From positions 1 through 32,269 of the forward strand of contig JAPHEE010000023.1 of NCBI GenBank assembly GCA_029259545.1: a stretch of 32,269 nucleotides of DNA, written 5' to 3'. The first letter of the stretch is position 1; the number at the start of each line of letters is the position of its first letter. The DNA is from Candidatus Alkanophaga volatiphilum. GTDB lineage: Archaea > Halobacteriota > Syntropharchaeia > Alkanophagales > B39-G2. Position numbers and translations under genes: made by a program. Positions 8,515-16,932 of the stretch are shown piece after piece. Under the pieces are notes generated by a model. It had not been told where the DNA came from, ran no database searches, and was given only the letters and a program-made list of their open reading frames with translations.

Positions 8515-10311
8515 TTAATGGCTCCTCGCAGCCGCCCTGCTAGCCTTTATCTCCTTTATTTCTTCTAGAGTTTCCTTTTCATCGTCGGTCAGATACTCCT
8601 TGAACTTCTCCAGCTCCCCGATGTGGCTTTCGGGCACGTCCACGTAGAGGATGTCTTGTTCCTTTATCTGACGCCCGACGGTCGGACCGATGATCGAGAC
8701 GGCAACCTCCATACCTTGTCGAGCTTCTGGAATGTTGTTGCCACGATCCTGAATTTCTTTAATGCTGCCAACAGCGACGCCATCCGCTCGCATCAGCGGC
8801 GCCCCGGGCTTTATCCGCCCGCCGAGAACACGCACGCCTACGATCGCAGGCTTGCTCTGTCTGAAGACGTAATCTGGCAGAATCATGAACTTCCCTGGAA
8901 TTATCAGCGCCTCGAGCGCCTTTCGCATCTCTTCCTCCCTGCGGCGTCGAGCCCAGCTTACGTAGTCTTCGATGACTTTATAGATGACGTCGCCGAGAAA
9001 TATCGGGATGTCGCTTTGTTGCGCCATTTCTCTCGCATCAGGCAGGACATCGACGTTGAAGCCTATGATCACTCCCAAGTTCGGATCCTTTTCCTTCACA
9101 GTTGCTGCGTCTATGACGTCACGTTTTGAGATGTTGCCCACCTCTGCCTTCATTATGCTGATGTTCTCTCGCTGGAGCTCGGAGGCGAGCGCCTCTAACG
9201 CGCCGAGCGTGTCCGCTTTTATCACAACGCCTTCCGCCGCGGTTTCAATCCGCAACTCTTCAAGCTCAGCTTGCATCTCTTTTATCGCATCTTCAATCCT
9301 CGTCTCGTCCTTCACGACTCTGAGCTGCGAGCCCGTCAGCACGCTCTCGAGGTTCGGCGCTATTATCTTCACGCCGGCGGCGGCGGTCACGCTTCGCACA
9401 CGCTCGAATTTGCTTTCCGCTCGCATCTCTCGCAGAGCTCTCGGCTTCAGTAAGCCTCGAACCTTCGTCACGATAGGCGAGCGGTCGAGGCTACCAATAA
9501 TTATCGTGTCGCCGACACTCAGCGTGCCGTCGTAAAGAATGACATCGATGGTCGTGCCGATGCCTCGCTCCTCCTTCTTTTCAAGGACGACGCCAACGCC
9601 CTCCGCCTCTACGTGCAGCTGCAAACTTTCCTCTAAAAACCTCTGCGCCAGCCCTATCAGCACCATGAGCAGGTCGGGAATGCCCTCGCCGGTCTTTGCA
9701 CTTATTGGAATTATCGCAACAGTTCTCGTGAAGTCTCGGATCCTGTCGTAGCGTTCTGCTGAAAAACCTTCGTCGTAAAGCGTCCCTACGATCTCATAAA
9801 CCTTCTCGTCGAGAAATCTGCGAGCTTCGTCGCTTTGCTCCTTGTAACTCAGAACGAAAGGCTTCTTCTCGGAACGCCACCCTCTTATTCTGTCTATCTT
9901 GTTTAATGCCACAACGAACGGGGTCTTAAACGTCCTAAGGATGTGCAGCGATTCATAGGTCTGCGGCTGGAAGCCTTCCATGATGTCGACGATGAGGACT
10001 GCAAGATCAGCTAGCGCCCCGCCGCGCTTTCTGAGTGATGTGAACGCCTGATGCCCTGGCGTGTCTATGAACAGCAAACCTGAAACCTCTATCTTCCCGA
10101 CGTCGAGCAGCGGCCCGCAGATTTTCTTTATGACGCTTATCGGGATTTCCGTGGCGCCGATGTGCTGCGTGATGCCGCCGGCTTCACGCTGCGCTATCGC
10201 CGTCCCTCGAATGTTGTCAAGGAGTGTTGTCTTCCCATGGTCTATATGCCCCAGCACCGCCACGATGGGCGTCCTCATGACTTTCTTCTTACTGCCGCCT
10301 CTGTTGCTCAT
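8515..10311 (-). CDS. infB: Translation initiation factor aIF5B (IF-2 homologue)
   Basis: aIF5B is the GTPase that promotes ribosomal subunit joining. From the ATG at 10311 the protein has 598 residues, the normal archaeal length without the long eukaryotic N-terminus. It shows G1 GHIDHGKT (21-28), the T-motif (GGITQHIGATEIP), G3 DTPGHQAF and G4 NKID. Domains II-IV follow, with the C-terminal YVDVPESH region. The start is set by GGAGGTGA three bases upstream; the open frame extends five codons further. Its first 23 bases overlap the end of aroQ, so it is probably translated together with the aroK-aroQ pair. Confidence 0.97.
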   Translation of the reverse strand: MSNRGGSKKKVMRTPIVAVLGHIDHGKTTLLDNIRGTAIAQREAGGITQHIGATEIPISVIKKICGPLLDVGKIEVSGLLFIDTPGHQAFTSLRKRGGALADLAVLIVDIMEGFQPQTYESLHILRTFKTPFVVALNKIDRIRGWRSEKKPFVLSYKEQSDEARRFLDEKVYEIVGTLYDEGFSAERYDRIRDFTRTVAIIPISAKTGEGIPDLLMVLIGLAQRFLEESLQLHVEAEGVGVVLEKKEERGIGTTIDVILYDGTLSVGDTIIIGSLDRSPIVTKVRGLLKPRALREMRAESKFERVRSVTAAAGVKIIAPNLESVLTGSQLRVVKDETRIEDAIKEMQAELEELRIETAAEGVVIKADTLGALEALASELQRENISIMKAEVGNISKRDVIDAATVKEKDPNLGVIIGFNVDVLPDAREMAQQSDIPIFLGDVIYKVIEDYVSWARRRREEEMRKALEALIIPGKFMILPDYVFRQSKPAIVGVRVLGGRIKPGAPLMRADGVAVGSIKEIQDRGNNIPEARQGMEVAVSIIGPTVGRQIKEQDILYVDVPESHIGELEKFKEYLTDDEKETLEEIKEIKASRAAARSH

Positions 10312-10624
10312 TTTCACCTCCCTCAATGCCCGTGGCGCCTAGCATCGCCGCCAGTTCCTTCTGCTTATTTTCATTCATTGTTATCAGTATTTCAAAGACT
10401 TTCGTAACGGAAGCGGCATCAATCCCCCGCTTTGAAGCCTCCCGTGCAACGCGTTCGAGAACCTTCTTACGTTGCTCTTCGTCCACGATGCTCGTACCTT
10501 CTCTGAGCTTAGCTCTTAAGAGTTCTTCGGCTAATGCCGTCCGCTTCGCTATCAGCTCTATTATTTGGTTGTCTATACTTTCGATTTCTTCCCTTATCTG
10601 TTTAAGTGTCTTCAACCCCTTCAT
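10289..10624 (-). CDS. Chorismate mutase (AroQ type)
   Basis: This all-helical enzyme converts chorismate to prephenate for phenylalanine and tyrosine. The 111-residue protein has the AroQ pattern: IREEIESIDNQIIELIAKR in helix 1 and later VLERVAREASKRGID. It starts 10 bases after the aroK stop, and a TTG start overlapping aroK is also possible. Pairing with shikimate kinase makes an aromatic amino acid unit. The C-terminal tail (GENEQQRRQ) is extra and overlaps the start of infB. Short helical mutases are easy to over-call, but the operon partner supports this one. Confidence 0.88.
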   Translation of the reverse strand: MKGLKTLKQIREEIESIDNQIIELIAKRTALAEELLRAKLREGTSIVDEEQRKKVLERVAREASKRGIDAASVTKVFEILITMNENKQKELAAMLGATGIEGGENEQQRRQ

Positions 10625-10634
10625 CCACGACGCC

Positions 10635-11567
10635 TTAATCAAAACAGAGGGTATTGTTCACCTTAGTTTCTATAATCTTGGAGCGTTCGATGCGACCCCA
10701 GACCTCTTTTAAAGCATTCACGCTTTCATCGGAGACAATAGCGGCGTAGGAGGGACCGGTACCCGAAAGGCTGACGCCTCGCACGCCGCACTCCAAAGCC
10801 CTCATCATGGGCTCGGTGCTGAAGCGGAGCGCCGCGCAGTATAAGAAGCCGTTGAGCGTCATCGCCCTCTCAAATTCGCCCCTTAAAGCCAGATCAAACG
10901 CCACCTCGACGTAAGGTGCTAAAAGATGCATCCTTTCGACGTCAGCATCCACTGTGAACGCACGCCTCTCCGGCACGAGCACGAGGACTTTTGCATCTTT
11001 TTCTACCCTTCGCAGCAGCTTCGTTTCCTTATTGTCGGTGACCACGAAGCCGCCGAGCATCGAGGCGCAGGCGTCGTCGAAGGCACCGGTTATCGACACG
11101 CCAGCTTCGAGCGCAGCACGCACGCCAATGCGAATGGCATCAAGCGGGTGAATTTCGTCCTTCAGCTTCGGCAGCGTTTTGTCCTCAAACGGCGGTGGCA
11201 CCCTCTCCGGAGCGTCCCACGAGACGTGAACGCCGAGAGCGTCGAGCGTTGCGAGCGTCGCAGCGTTCGCCGCCGCACTGCTGCTCTTCAAGCCGCTCGC
11301 CAGCGGGATTTCGCTCTCGGTGCGGACGAAGCCGCCGAGCCGTCGCTCGCCGCACGCCTCCAAGGCGAGCTGCACGCACCGCTCTATAAGCATACCGTCC
11401 TTTTCACGCTTGCCCTCGACGAAGATTTCGCTGCTGACGCCCCGGAAATCCCCGCCAAGCTCCACCTCCGCCCGTGTCCACAATTCTATGCCGAATGCCG
11501 AGCCCTTGAACGTCGCAATTGCGTTTATAACGGTGCCAGCGGCGCTCGCACAAGCCTTGCCTCTCAT
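10635..11567 (-). CDS. aroK: Shikimate kinase, archaeal GHMP-kinase type
   Basis: The enzyme phosphorylates shikimate in the pathway to chorismate. Archaea use a GHMP-fold enzyme unrelated to bacterial AroK. The 310-residue protein has the GHMP ATP-binding motif PLASGLKSSSAAANA (about 89-103), the N-terminal AAGTVINA segment, and the C-terminal glycine motif VSLSGTGPSYAAI. Homoserine kinase and mevalonate kinase share the fold, but the adjacent chorismate mutase and the N-terminal pattern favour shikimate kinase. The ATG has a G-rich site (GGGGGCGAG) just upstream. Confidence 0.9.
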   Translation of the reverse strand: MRGKACASAAGTVINAIATFKGSAFGIELWTRAEVELGGDFRGVSSEIFVEGKREKDGMLIERCVQLALEACGERRLGGFVRTESEIPLASGLKSSSAAANAATLATLDALGVHVSWDAPERVPPPFEDKTLPKLKDEIHPLDAIRIGVRAALEAGVSITGAFDDACASMLGGFVVTDNKETKLLRRVEKDAKVLVLVPERRAFTVDADVERMHLLAPYVEVAFDLALRGEFERAMTLNGFLYCAALRFSTEPMMRALECGVRGVSLSGTGPSYAAIVSDESVNALKEVWGRIERSKIIETKVNNTLCFD

Positions 11568-11671
11568 CTCTCGCCCCCATCCATTGACGGTGCTTAAACA
11601 GTTAATTCAGAACTTCAGGCGGCATCAAATCGTTAAGAGAACCGATCACTATGGTTGTTTTTGAACGGCAG

Positions 11672-11699
11672 CACCAATTAAAGGGGGGAGAAAAGAAAA
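11672..11699 (-). terminator. Pyrimidine-rich terminator after cdhE
   Basis: Directly after the cdhE stop codon the minus strand runs through TTTTCTTTTCTCCCCCCTTT. T-rich tracts like this end archaeal transcripts without a hairpin. The call is based on composition only. Confidence 0.4.
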
Positions 11700-13130
11700 T
11701 CAGACTTCAATTCCGGACTCTTTCAGAAGTTCTTTCCACTTCTCTTTGAGGAACGGACCGATCTCCGTCGAGTCTTTTGGGCCGATTATGATTTTCCAAT
11801 CAGGGAGCACCTCTTCCATGTCCTCCTTGTATTCGGCGACGACCTGCCCGACGATGAGGATACGGTGCTTAACCTTCTCTGCCACTTTGAACTCCTCAAC
11901 AGCCTCCTCTAGCATATCGGGCCACTCACCGGTGCCGGCTACGGTGTCAAGCGACAGCCCGCCCGTGTCGACAACAAGCAGCCAACACGGCACCTTTATG
12001 CGTTCAAGCTCGCTTGAGACTACGCCATAGGTCATTGTATAGTTCGTTGTCACGAGCACCGGCGAAAGTTCATCGGGCTCGTTGAACTCATAAATTCCGG
12101 GGTCGACCTTCTCCTCTGCCTTTGGGTGCTTGAAGATGCTCTCTCGTAGCATTACCATCGGGAAGAAGCCCCACGTGTTCGGGTAGTGCAGGATGACAAG
12201 ATTTATACCTTTCGTGATGAGGGCGTTAGCTAGCATAGTTTCGAACTGCGCCGCCTTCTTCCTGTCGCCGACCGTCGTCGTGATAGTCGCAGGCACCGCC
12301 ATCGTCGGATACGAGACTTCTTTAACTCGATCTTCGACGCACGCCCGTCGTAGCATTATCAGGTTGCAAAACGTCTGAAGGAGCGAGCCCGGCTCGGTGA
12401 ACGTTCCTGGGTCCAAGACGAGATCTTCTACGCCGTTTTTCGCAAACGTCTTTGCAATCGCTCCGAGCGTGTCGAGGTCGTTCGGCGAGAATATTGCGAC
12501 CGGCACGTCGTACTTCTTCGCGATCTCCAGCACGTCTGCCCAGTTGTCTTTCGTCGCCGCATACAGCAAAGGACGCTTGTCTTTCACGATCTCAACCGCC
12601 GCCCTCAACGCCTTTGGGTTGAACGAGCAGAGTATGAGAGGCAGGTCGGTCTGCTCCGCAACTATTTTTACGGTCTCTTTGAACTTCTTAGGGTCGTCAG
12701 AAACATTACGGACGGCGATGGCATCGACGCCGAACGCCTCTTTCACTTTCACCGCCTTTATTTCATGTATCTCCTTTAAGCGATCTCTGAGCCGTTCTTC
12801 GCTCATAGTATCCCAGACGTCATAAGCAATGACCGTCTTTCCAAAAAAGCCCAACTCCTCCCTAGTCATCACCTCCTCGCCGCCGATACGCCTTGCGTGC
12901 TCGCCGACGCCTAAAACGACCTCACGCATCGGTGGCGCCAGTAGCTTCGCAAGCGCCTTCTTCTGCGCATCATTGAGCTTCGTGCACTCATCATACCGCT
13001 TCCTGCGGTCGAAGATTGCGAGCGCAAATTCGAAACATGTGTCAAAGCCGCACTCGCCGCAGTCCTCGCCCGGCAGGTGCTTCATTAGCTCCATGGGAGA
13101 GGCTCTCACTTCCTTTCCCTTCTCCGCCAT
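11700..13130 (-). CDS. cdhE: ACDS/CODH complex subunit gamma, corrinoid Fe-S protein large subunit
   Basis: CdhE, with CdhD, forms the corrinoid iron-sulfur protein that carries the methyl group from tetrahydropterin to the acetyl-CoA synthase. The N-terminus holds a 4Fe-4S motif with Cys24, Cys27, Cys32 and Cys49 (C-x2-C-x4-C-x16-C), inside LPGEDCGECGFDTC. A TIM barrel (about 75-310) and a C-terminal B12-binding domain (about 330-470) follow. The start at 13130 is set by GGTGAT five bases upstream, overlapping the cdhD stop; the open frame runs three codons further. It is the last gene of the cdh operon. Length (476 residues) is normal. Confidence 0.96.
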   Translation of the reverse strand: MAEKGKEVRASPMELMKHLPGEDCGECGFDTCFEFALAIFDRRKRYDECTKLNDAQKKALAKLLAPPMREVVLGVGEHARRIGGEEVMTREELGFFGKTVIAYDVWDTMSEERLRDRLKEIHEIKAVKVKEAFGVDAIAVRNVSDDPKKFKETVKIVAEQTDLPLILCSFNPKALRAAVEIVKDKRPLLYAATKDNWADVLEIAKKYDVPVAIFSPNDLDTLGAIAKTFAKNGVEDLVLDPGTFTEPGSLLQTFCNLIMLRRACVEDRVKEVSYPTMAVPATITTTVGDRKKAAQFETMLANALITKGINLVILHYPNTWGFFPMVMLRESIFKHPKAEEKVDPGIYEFNEPDELSPVLVTTNYTMTYGVVSSELERIKVPCWLLVVDTGGLSLDTVAGTGEWPDMLEEAVEEFKVAEKVKHRILIVGQVVAEYKEDMEEVLPDWKIIIGPKDSTEIGPFLKEKWKELLKESGIEV

Positions 13131-13140
13131 CCTTATCACC

Positions 13141-14640
13141 CTAAGGCAGCTCCTTTATCCAGTTCGCAACCTCCTCAGGCTCCACCGCCGGCGGCGACGG
13201 CGGACTTAGCAACCTCCTCACAACACGCTTCCCGGCGTCGCCCAGCCGCTGGCACTTATCAACGTCGGCTTCGCCCTTGAGCACGGCGTCGGCAAGCTCC
13301 CTGCACGCCTCAAAGCCGCACGCCTTGCAGTTCGACCCCGGCAGATGTCTCAGCAACTCTCGTACGCTTTCGATCTTCGGCATGTAGAGCCTGTCGAGGA
13401 AGTTCTCTACCGCCTCTATTGCATACTGGTCGAGCATTACGAGGAGATGCGCGCCAGACATCAAAGCTGCCATCGCAGTACCAAGCTCCCACGCATGCCC
13501 CCGCTGCTCGGTGTCCCCCCACTCCTCAACGTCATCATAGCACTCACGGTACATCCATGCGTTCGCCGGTATGTACAAGAGTGGCATCTGGTAACTCTCG
13601 TCACCGATCAGTGCCTTGTTGTATATGGCATCCATCGCCGAAACCGCCATCTCCACGGCGTAGCCTATTGCCACGGAGCCCGGATCGATCAAAATCTTGT
13701 TCTTCGGCACACCTGTCTCCATTGCTGCTTTGTTCAGCACTGCAATGCCCGGAAGGTTGAGCGGCTGGTATGTAACGATGACGTGTCCATACTCTTTTGC
13801 TGCCCTGAAATACTCGTAAATCTCCTCAGCCAACGCCTCGCCCGCCGCGAGAATCGCGGGCAGCGTGATACTCCCACAGTACAAAACTATATTCTCGCCG
13901 GCTGCGACCTCCGCCACCTTCTTCAAAACCTCAACGTCCTTCTTCATGTCGCCAGAACGCGCGCAGACCGCTAACGGTACGTTCACAGCCTCTAAAACAG
14001 CTTTTACGGTTTTAGCGGCATCCTCTGCAGAGCGGTTCGTGCCATGCGGATCCGTGCTCCTCAAATCTAAGAATATCATCTTTGCGCCGAACTCCTCAAC
14101 GCACTTCCTCGCCCATGCCACCGGATCGTCCTTCACATCCCCGTAGTACTTCAACAGAGTTTCCGGCAGTCCCGGGTCTTCATCGAAGACCAAGTGCGCG
14201 ATCACCGGGCGGTGCGGGAGCTGCCCCTCAAAGGCATGCATCGCTGGCGTCTCGCCGCCGCCGACCGTCAGCGTAAACGCCCTTGTCCCTCCTTCCTCTT
14301 TCGTCGCTCCTATCTTCACCTCTTCGAACTTCCCTACGTAACTTCGCACCGGCTTCTCGAACTTGAACGCCTCAAGCTCCGGCTTCGGCGGCGCCGCTAC
14401 AGCCTCCGCAGCTGCTGGTGCTGGCGCTGCCTGTAAGGCTGCTGACAACAACTCTAATGGCGGTGTGACTCCCTCGATGATTATTTCGTCAGCCTCGATT
14501 TCCACGCCTTTTAGGCCCTCCACACCATCAAGGAGCTTTGCAATTTTTGAAAGCAGCTTAAATAGCTCCTCACCCTCTGCAGAAGGCACCTCCTCCTTCT
14601 TTTTTAACTTAACCTTGAGCTTTTTCTTTTCCTCACTCAT
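13141..14640 (-). CDS. cdhD: ACDS/CODH complex subunit delta with extra C-terminal Fe-S domain
   Basis: CdhD is the small corrinoid Fe-S protein subunit, a TIM barrel that partners CdhE in methyl transfer. The barrel runs from about 85 to 425 (VIAHLVFDEDPGLPE, then IFLDLRSTDPHGTN and ILIDPGSVAIGYAVEM). The N-terminus has a Lys-rich strand (KKLKVKLKKKEE), an acidic IEADEIIIEG segment and an Ala/Pro linker. Unusually, residues 433-475 form a Fe-S domain with Cys438, Cys441, Cys446 and Cys463, the same spacing as in CdhE. At 499 residues it is longer than the roughly 390-440 I recall for the family. The start has GGTGA just upstream. Confidence 0.95.
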   Translation of the reverse strand: MSEEKKKLKVKLKKKEEVPSAEGEELFKLLSKIAKLLDGVEGLKGVEIEADEIIIEGVTPPLELLSAALQAAPAPAAAEAVAAPPKPELEAFKFEKPVRSYVGKFEEVKIGATKEEGGTRAFTLTVGGGETPAMHAFEGQLPHRPVIAHLVFDEDPGLPETLLKYYGDVKDDPVAWARKCVEEFGAKMIFLDLRSTDPHGTNRSAEDAAKTVKAVLEAVNVPLAVCARSGDMKKDVEVLKKVAEVAAGENIVLYCGSITLPAILAAGEALAEEIYEYFRAAKEYGHVIVTYQPLNLPGIAVLNKAAMETGVPKNKILIDPGSVAIGYAVEMAVSAMDAIYNKALIGDESYQMPLLYIPANAWMYRECYDDVEEWGDTEQRGHAWELGTAMAALMSGAHLLVMLDQYAIEAVENFLDRLYMPKIESVRELLRHLPGSNCKACGFEACRELADAVLKGEADVDKCQRLGDAGKRVVRRLLSPPSPPAVEPEEVANWIKELP

Positions 14641-14686
14641 CGCTTTCACCACGTAATTCCTATGCCGGTTTTGAAAAGGAGAAAAA

Positions 14687-14863
14687 CTATTTCTTCAGCG
14701 AGACCTCCTCTATCCGTATCTTCACGCCCCGCAGTGTTATCTTAGGGGCTTTCGCAGCTGTTGCGATAGCTGTCGTTGCAGTCGCTGCCGTCGGCGCCGT
14801 TGTAGCAGGTGCAGCTGGCTCCCCCTTTTTCTTGATTTTAATTTTCAGCTTCTTCCCTGCCAT
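14687..14863 (-). CDS. 58-residue Ala/Thr-rich protein between cdhC and cdhD
   Basis: A short frame starts one base after the cdhC stop, with GGAG in the end of cdhC as ribosome site, and ends 46 bases before the cdhD start. It reads a basic segment KKLKIKIKKK (4-13), an Ala/Pro/Thr linker (16-40), and an alternating strand KITLRGVKIRIEEVSLKK (41-58). The first part mirrors KKLKVKLKKK of CdhD, and the last part mirrors its LKGVEIEADE segment. From memory, CdhC of methanogens ends in a similar Lys/Ile strand after an Ala/Pro linker, so this may be that tail encoded separately. A role in docking ACDS subunits is plausible but inferred. It fits tightly in the operon, so it is probably real. Confidence 0.72.
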   Translation of the reverse strand: MAGKKLKIKIKKKGEPAAPATTAPTAATATTAIATAAKAPKITLRGVKIRIEEVSLKK

Positions 14864-14864
14864 C

Positions 14865-16370
14865 TTACATCTCCAAGACGCCTTCCTCTACGAGCTCGTT
14901 TATAAGCTTTTCTACTTCTTCCTCAGTGACGCCGAACTCCGCAGCGCACTCCTCAAGGTCTATCTCGCCCTCATGCTCCTCTATGTATTCGAGCAACGCC
15001 TCCTTCGTCAGTCCGACCTTCCAGCCTTCTGTGATCTTCTTGCCGTCGACCGGGCGGACCACGCCCTTCACCACCGGATGGTCTTTTTCCATAAGGAACT
15101 TCTTGAGCTCCTCTATGCTGTTCGCCTCTTTTTCTGTCGCTATCTTATCACGCATGTCCTCTGGAATGTAATCCAAAAGCTCCTGTTTCAGGTGCGATGG
15201 CATCCAAACAATGCGATACCAGCCGCCGTCAGCCTGCCAGAACTTCCGGGAGCGGGCATATCCCTTCGAGCAGCCGAGGAGACCCTCGACCTGCATCCCG
15301 CCGCCGGTCCTCGCCGCCATCGTCGAGAACGGTAGCTTGTTCGGGGTGGGCTTCGTGTACTTCCGGTCGACGAGCCCGATTCCGTCAACCTCCGGAATGT
15401 AGAACGCAATCATCTCGAAGCAGCCGCAGCTCGTGTGCGGGTAGCCGAAGAGGCTGTGCAGGTTCACCCTCTTGTTTATTCCGCCCGACCTGTTCTCGAT
15501 CTCCTTGTTCGCACCGCTCCACTCGCCCCGTATCGGGTCGAGGCACTCGCCGGGGTCGAACGGCTGCCAGGCGCCCGTCGGCTCCATCTCATAGCCCGCC
15601 TTCGCATCCGCCCACGTTATGGCGCCGCAGTTCGCCGGACGCTCCGGCGTGATCAGACACACGTGGGCGGACGCGAAACTCTGACATAGTGTGCAGGAGT
15701 ACCAGGGTCTCGTGTCCTCCTCCTTCATCTGGGCGAGCGCCCGCTCCTTCTCCTCATAGTAGCGGCGCATCTCCTCGACGTGCTCCTTCACCTTCTCAGG
15801 CTCGGTGAATATCGTGACCTGACACTTGTGAACCCTCGGGAACTCGGAAACGTAGAGCCTCGCAAGCACCGTCCCGTACTTCTTGAGGTTCATGCCCTTC
15901 TCCACAGCCTCCTTCGAAATCCGGATCCAGATGTCATCCCTCGCATTCAGGTGCATCATCCCGTTTATGAAGTTCGTCCAGTGGTGTATCCTCGCGCTCA
16001 GGTTTATCTCCATCGCCGGGGAAAGCTCGCCCGCACACTCCACCAGCGTGAATATCGGGTAAGAGCCACCCGGCTCCAGCTGGTCGACGTCGGGTCCGAC
16101 GACCTCGACCTTCTGGTCCTCGACCTCCTCCTCGCTCTTTATGACGACACGCTCGCCCTTGTACTCAACCTTGGGACCGCCGAACTCGCAGTACATGTCG
16201 GACGCTCTTATCCGCTCGCCCTCAAACTGCCTGCCCACCGCAACCGGAATGTCGTCCCACGACGCCTCGGTCTTCAGCGAGAGTTTCATGAAATCTCTGA
16301 ACTCGGGACGCTCCCACTCCCGCTCGAACGCCGTCTCCCGCTTGCCGCCCATCACGAATTCTTCGCTCAT
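14865..16370 (-). CDS. cdhC: ACDS/CODH complex subunit beta, acetyl-CoA synthase
   Basis: CdhC makes or cleaves acetyl-CoA at the nickel A-cluster. The cluster ligands are visible: CTLC at 226-229, Cys238 in SAHVC, Cys248, and the CGC motif at 315-317 in HTSCGCFEM, which binds the nickel ions. Like other archaeal forms it lacks the large N-terminal domain of bacterial AcsB. The last 45 residues or so (about 455-501) look like a small winged-helix or helical domain (YIEEHEGEIDLEECAAEFG, then EEVEKLINEL). I do not expect this in the family; methanogen CdhC instead ends in a Pro/Ala linker and strand. The ATG follows a GGGGTGG site. It sits 10 bases after cdhB. Confidence 0.96.
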   Translation of the reverse strand: MSEEFVMGGKRETAFEREWERPEFRDFMKLSLKTEASWDDIPVAVGRQFEGERIRASDMYCEFGGPKVEYKGERVVIKSEEEVEDQKVEVVGPDVDQLEPGGSYPIFTLVECAGELSPAMEINLSARIHHWTNFINGMMHLNARDDIWIRISKEAVEKGMNLKKYGTVLARLYVSEFPRVHKCQVTIFTEPEKVKEHVEEMRRYYEEKERALAQMKEEDTRPWYSCTLCQSFASAHVCLITPERPANCGAITWADAKAGYEMEPTGAWQPFDPGECLDPIRGEWSGANKEIENRSGGINKRVNLHSLFGYPHTSCGCFEMIAFYIPEVDGIGLVDRKYTKPTPNKLPFSTMAARTGGGMQVEGLLGCSKGYARSRKFWQADGGWYRIVWMPSHLKQELLDYIPEDMRDKIATEKEANSIEELKKFLMEKDHPVVKGVVRPVDGKKITEGWKVGLTKEALLEYIEEHEGEIDLEECAAEFGVTEEEVEKLINELVEEGVLEM

Positions 16371-16380
16371 GCCACCACCC

Positions 16381-16923
16381 CTACCTCAATGTTTGAACAA
16401 CTTCTTCTAATGCCTTTCCCCAATCCTCCCTACTCATGTTCGGGAACGACCAATCAGCGTTCGGATGGTGCATGAAGCAGAGCGTCAAAGTCCGCAGGTG
16501 CGGAGCGAAGTGCTTGAGCGTCGCCAGCCCCTGCGATGCCATCCAATAATGGATGCCAAGAAACACTACGAGGTCGTGCGGCTTGTCGTTTGCTCCCCAA
16601 TTCGGGTCTTGGAGTCGGTCGACTACCTCCACAAGCCCCATAATCTTAGTGTTCACGTCCTTTACGTCTTTGAACACCGAAATGGCATTTGCGGTCGTGA
16701 TGGTCACGCAGCCGCGAGCCGAAAGCCTTTTTGCAATCTCTATCGCATACTCCGAAAGCCTCCTCCCGCCCGCCTCCTCGGTGACGAGCATGCTGCCCAC
16801 GACGAACAAGGGGTTCTTCGCCGCATTTATGATCTCGCCGGCGGTCCGCCCATCCACCACGACGGCGGTCAGCGGCCCCGGCACGTTCCCGGTCTTGTAC
16901 GCCTCAGAAATCATACGCACCAC
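16381..16923 (-). CDS. cdhB: ACDS/CODH complex subunit epsilon
   Basis: CdhB is the small partner of the CO dehydrogenase subunit in the archaeal alpha2-epsilon2 component. It is absent from bacterial enzymes, so it marks this as the archaeal complex. The 180-residue protein has the family core: AAKNPLFVVGSMLV (about 34-47), a helix with EYAIEIAKRL, and a LVVFLGIHYWMASQGLATLKHF segment near the end. Its fold is that of a Rossmann-like FAD/NAD-binding domain. The GTG start has GAGGTGAT three bases upstream, overlapping the cdhA stop; an ATG three codons on is the alternative. Confidence 0.94.
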   Translation of the reverse strand: MVRMISEAYKTGNVPGPLTAVVVDGRTAGEIINAAKNPLFVVGSMLVTEEAGGRRLSEYAIEIAKRLSARGCVTITTANAISVFKDVKDVNTKIMGLVEVVDRLQDPNWGANDKPHDLVVFLGIHYWMASQGLATLKHFAPHLRTLTLCFMHHPNADWSFPNMSREDWGKALEEVVQTLR

Positions 16924-16932
16924 CGCATCACC

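Noticed and set aside
11195-11597. Long Arg-rich frames antisense to aroK and other GC-rich genes
   Set aside because: They are composition artefacts: low complexity, no motifs, and fully covered by well-supported genes on the other strand.
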